A stretch of DNA of 64,000 bases from Vibrio hyugaensis (GTDB taxonomy: Bacteria > Pseudomonadota > Gammaproteobacteria > Enterobacterales > Vibrionaceae): positions 1,612,001 to 1,676,000 of the forward strand of contig NZ_CP025795.1 in the NCBI RefSeq assembly GCF_002906655.1, read 5' to 3'. This document shows, piece after piece, positions 62,758-64,000 of the stretch. The translations under genes were made by a program, and so were the position numbers. How positions within the stretch are numbered: the stretch's first letter is position 1; each line of letters begins with the position of its first letter. Below the pieces are notes generated by a model. It made no database searches, had not been told where the DNA came from, and saw nothing but the letters and a program-made list of their open reading frames with translations.

Positions 62758-63973
62758 GTCAATCAGCATGAAGAAAGTGCCATCACTACTCGCTATTGCT
62801 CTAGGGTCTGCATCCGTTAGCGCCGAGCCTATGGCGTATAAGACCGATTCAGGGATTGAGTTTATCCCTGTCTTAGGGGTGTTTTACGAAGGCAATGACA
62901 ATATCAACAAAGCCGATAGTGGAGAAAACATCGAATCGGTCAACATATGGGGTGTAGAGCCAGCCTTACTCGCTAAAATTGAGCGCAATCAGTATCGTGC
63001 AAACTTGCTTTACAAGTTGAGCGCTGGTTTTTCTTCTGATGAGCAGAATAATTACGATGACCACACTTTTCAATTTACCAATTTTTTTGAGTTCAATCGT
63101 CGCAATCGACTCGTCGTTGATTATCAATTCCGTGCCCAGCATGAAGAAAAGGGCGAAGGCTTCTCGGAGGGTCAAGGCACTTTACTGAACGATCCAATTG
63201 AATTTCATCGCAATGACCTGAAAACAAACTATGTGTTTGGTTCCGAGGGTTCAAAAGGCAGATTAGAGTTTGGCCTTGGCTACCGCGATACAACATACCA
63301 AAACTATCGAAACGGTTTGCCAGGTAAACCGCAATCCAAAACCAAATACAACGACTTTCGCTCGCCAAACGCCCACTTAGAGTTTTACTTACGCGCAACA
63401 CCGCGCACTTACTGGCTTGTGGGTACTCAACAAACGACGACAGATTACCGTTCAGATAACCCAGTCGAGCCTTCAAAAGACAACTATTCAGGCTTCTATT
63501 ACACCGGTGCTCAATGGGAAGTGACGGGTAAAACGAAAGGCATCGCTCGCTTGGGCTATCAGGTAAAAAACTTCGACAATGATCAGAGAGAAACCTTTGG
63601 CGGCTTGAGTTGGGATATCGGTCTAGAGTGGCTGCCGCAAGAACAAACCTTATTTACTATCAAAACAACTCAAGCGGCTGTTAGCCCAGATCAGGATGGC
63701 GATTACAACCTTCAAACACGTTACAAATTGGATATGAAACATGATTGGAACAGCTACCTCACAACACGCTTAGGCGCTCTATACCAGCAAGACGACTACA
63801 CCGGAATCACACGAAATGAAGATCGCTACGCCCTTTCGGCAGGTATTGACTATCAAATTAAGCGATGGGTTTTACTACAAGCCGATTGGCGATACCAAGA
63901 CAAAACCTCAAATTGGCAAGGTTACAGCTTTGATCAAAATGTTTGGGCTCTTAGCGCTCGATTTTCTTTATAA
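62747..63973 (+). CDS. Outer-membrane beta-barrel protein of the capsule operon
   Basis: The 408-residue protein has a signal sequence (about residues 8-26, MKKVPSLLAIALGSASVSAE). Many beta-strands with aromatic ends follow, and the protein ends in ALSARFSL, the closing strand of a barrel. Proteins of this kind sit beside EPS export genes and are thought to help move polymer through the outer membrane. The ATG at 62747 has an ACAGGTTC site; 62768 is an alternative. It overlaps the sugar transferase gene by 11 bases. Confidence 0.88.
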   Translation: MHTKSISMKKVPSLLAIALGSASVSAEPMAYKTDSGIEFIPVLGVFYEGNDNINKADSGENIESVNIWGVEPALLAKIERNQYRANLLYKLSAGFSSDEQNNYDDHTFQFTNFFEFNRRNRLVVDYQFRAQHEEKGEGFSEGQGTLLNDPIEFHRNDLKTNYVFGSEGSKGRLEFGLGYRDTTYQNYRNGLPGKPQSKTKYNDFRSPNAHLEFYLRATPRTYWLVGTQQTTTDYRSDNPVEPSKDNYSGFYYTGAQWEVTGKTKGIARLGYQVKNFDNDQRETFGGLSWDIGLEWLPQEQTLFTIKTTQAAVSPDQDGDYNLQTRYKLDMKHDWNSYLTTRLGALYQQDDYTGITRNEDRYALSAGIDYQIKRWVLLQADWRYQDKTSNWQGYSFDQNVWALSARFSL

Positions 63974-63985
63974 CAGGGAATGTTA

Positions 63986-64000
63986 ATGAAACTTTTAACC
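63986..64000 (+). CDS. Start of the next capsule-operon gene (cut by the window end)
   Basis: Twelve bases after the barrel gene an ATG (63986), or one six bases earlier, opens a frame MKLLT... with a CAGGGA ribosome site. In related vibrios a polysaccharide-export lipoprotein lies here; only five codons are visible, so the product is not claimed. Confidence 0.5.

Overview
The window looks like Vibrio DNA, most likely the second chromosome of a harveyi-clade species (V. parahaemolyticus / V. alginolyticus type). The reasons are the divergent hutWXZ / tonB-exbBD-hutBCD haem locus, the malGFE | malK cluster running straight into a capsule/exopolysaccharide operon, and many Vibrio-typical small proteins (YfcZ-like, DUF1496-like, YccF, Pmp3). 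This placement rests on recognised protein families and remembered gene order; no database was searched. No rRNA, tRNA or CRISPR array was seen.

Layout. (1) 1-14.7 kb: the tail of an EptA-like phosphoethanolamine transferase; two paralogous small lipoproteins flanking an oxidoreductase, a GlxA-type regulator and a divergent isochorismatase; a microprotein ending in ten histidines before an MFS transporter; YccF; an outer-membrane barrel; a proline-repeat lipoprotein; a LysR regulator; a lipoprotein 5'-nucleotidase; and a KefF/KefC-like pair. (2) 14.725-22.118 kb: a 7.4-kb insertion with Tn5/IS50-type ends and a perfect 10-bp target duplication, sitting inside the palindromic terminator after kefC. 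It carries a Big-domain repeat lipoprotein and an OmpA-family protein as cargo, plus an ISL3 remnant, a frameshifted coiled-coil ORF, an IS630 element and the C-terminal fragment of an IS50-type transposase. (3) 22-35 kb: a second LysR, an NTF2-like protein, a metal-efflux permease divergent from an overlapping ArsR/SigZ-like pair, a GNAT, a quinone oxidoreductase, a cytoplasmic alpha-amylase, parvulin PpiC, CheV and a PduO-like protein. (4) 32.6-40 kb: haem uptake and use, with Fur-like boxes between the two arms. (5) 40-55 kb: regulators and small secreted proteins, an NAD-synthesis pair (NadD-like and NadE), a MOSC-flavodoxin reductase-ferredoxin fusion, pyrC with a PurR-like box and a hairpin over its ribosome binding site, DUF808, an M14 peptidase, AraC/EamA and a thioesterase. 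(6) 55.4-64 kb: malGFE, a MalT-box-rich divergent promoter, malK, then the first genes of a capsule operon.

How the genes work together. Haem is brought in by TonB/ExbB/ExbD energy and the HutBCD ABC importer and handled by HutW, HutX and HutZ. Maltodextrin enters through MalEFGK, and the cytoplasmic amylase could act on it. Metal stress is probably sensed by the ArsR protein, which would control both the permease and the sigma factor. The least ordinary part is the IS50-ended cargo transposon with palindromic duplications at both tips and a recent 576-bp in-frame duplication inside its surface lipoprotein gene.
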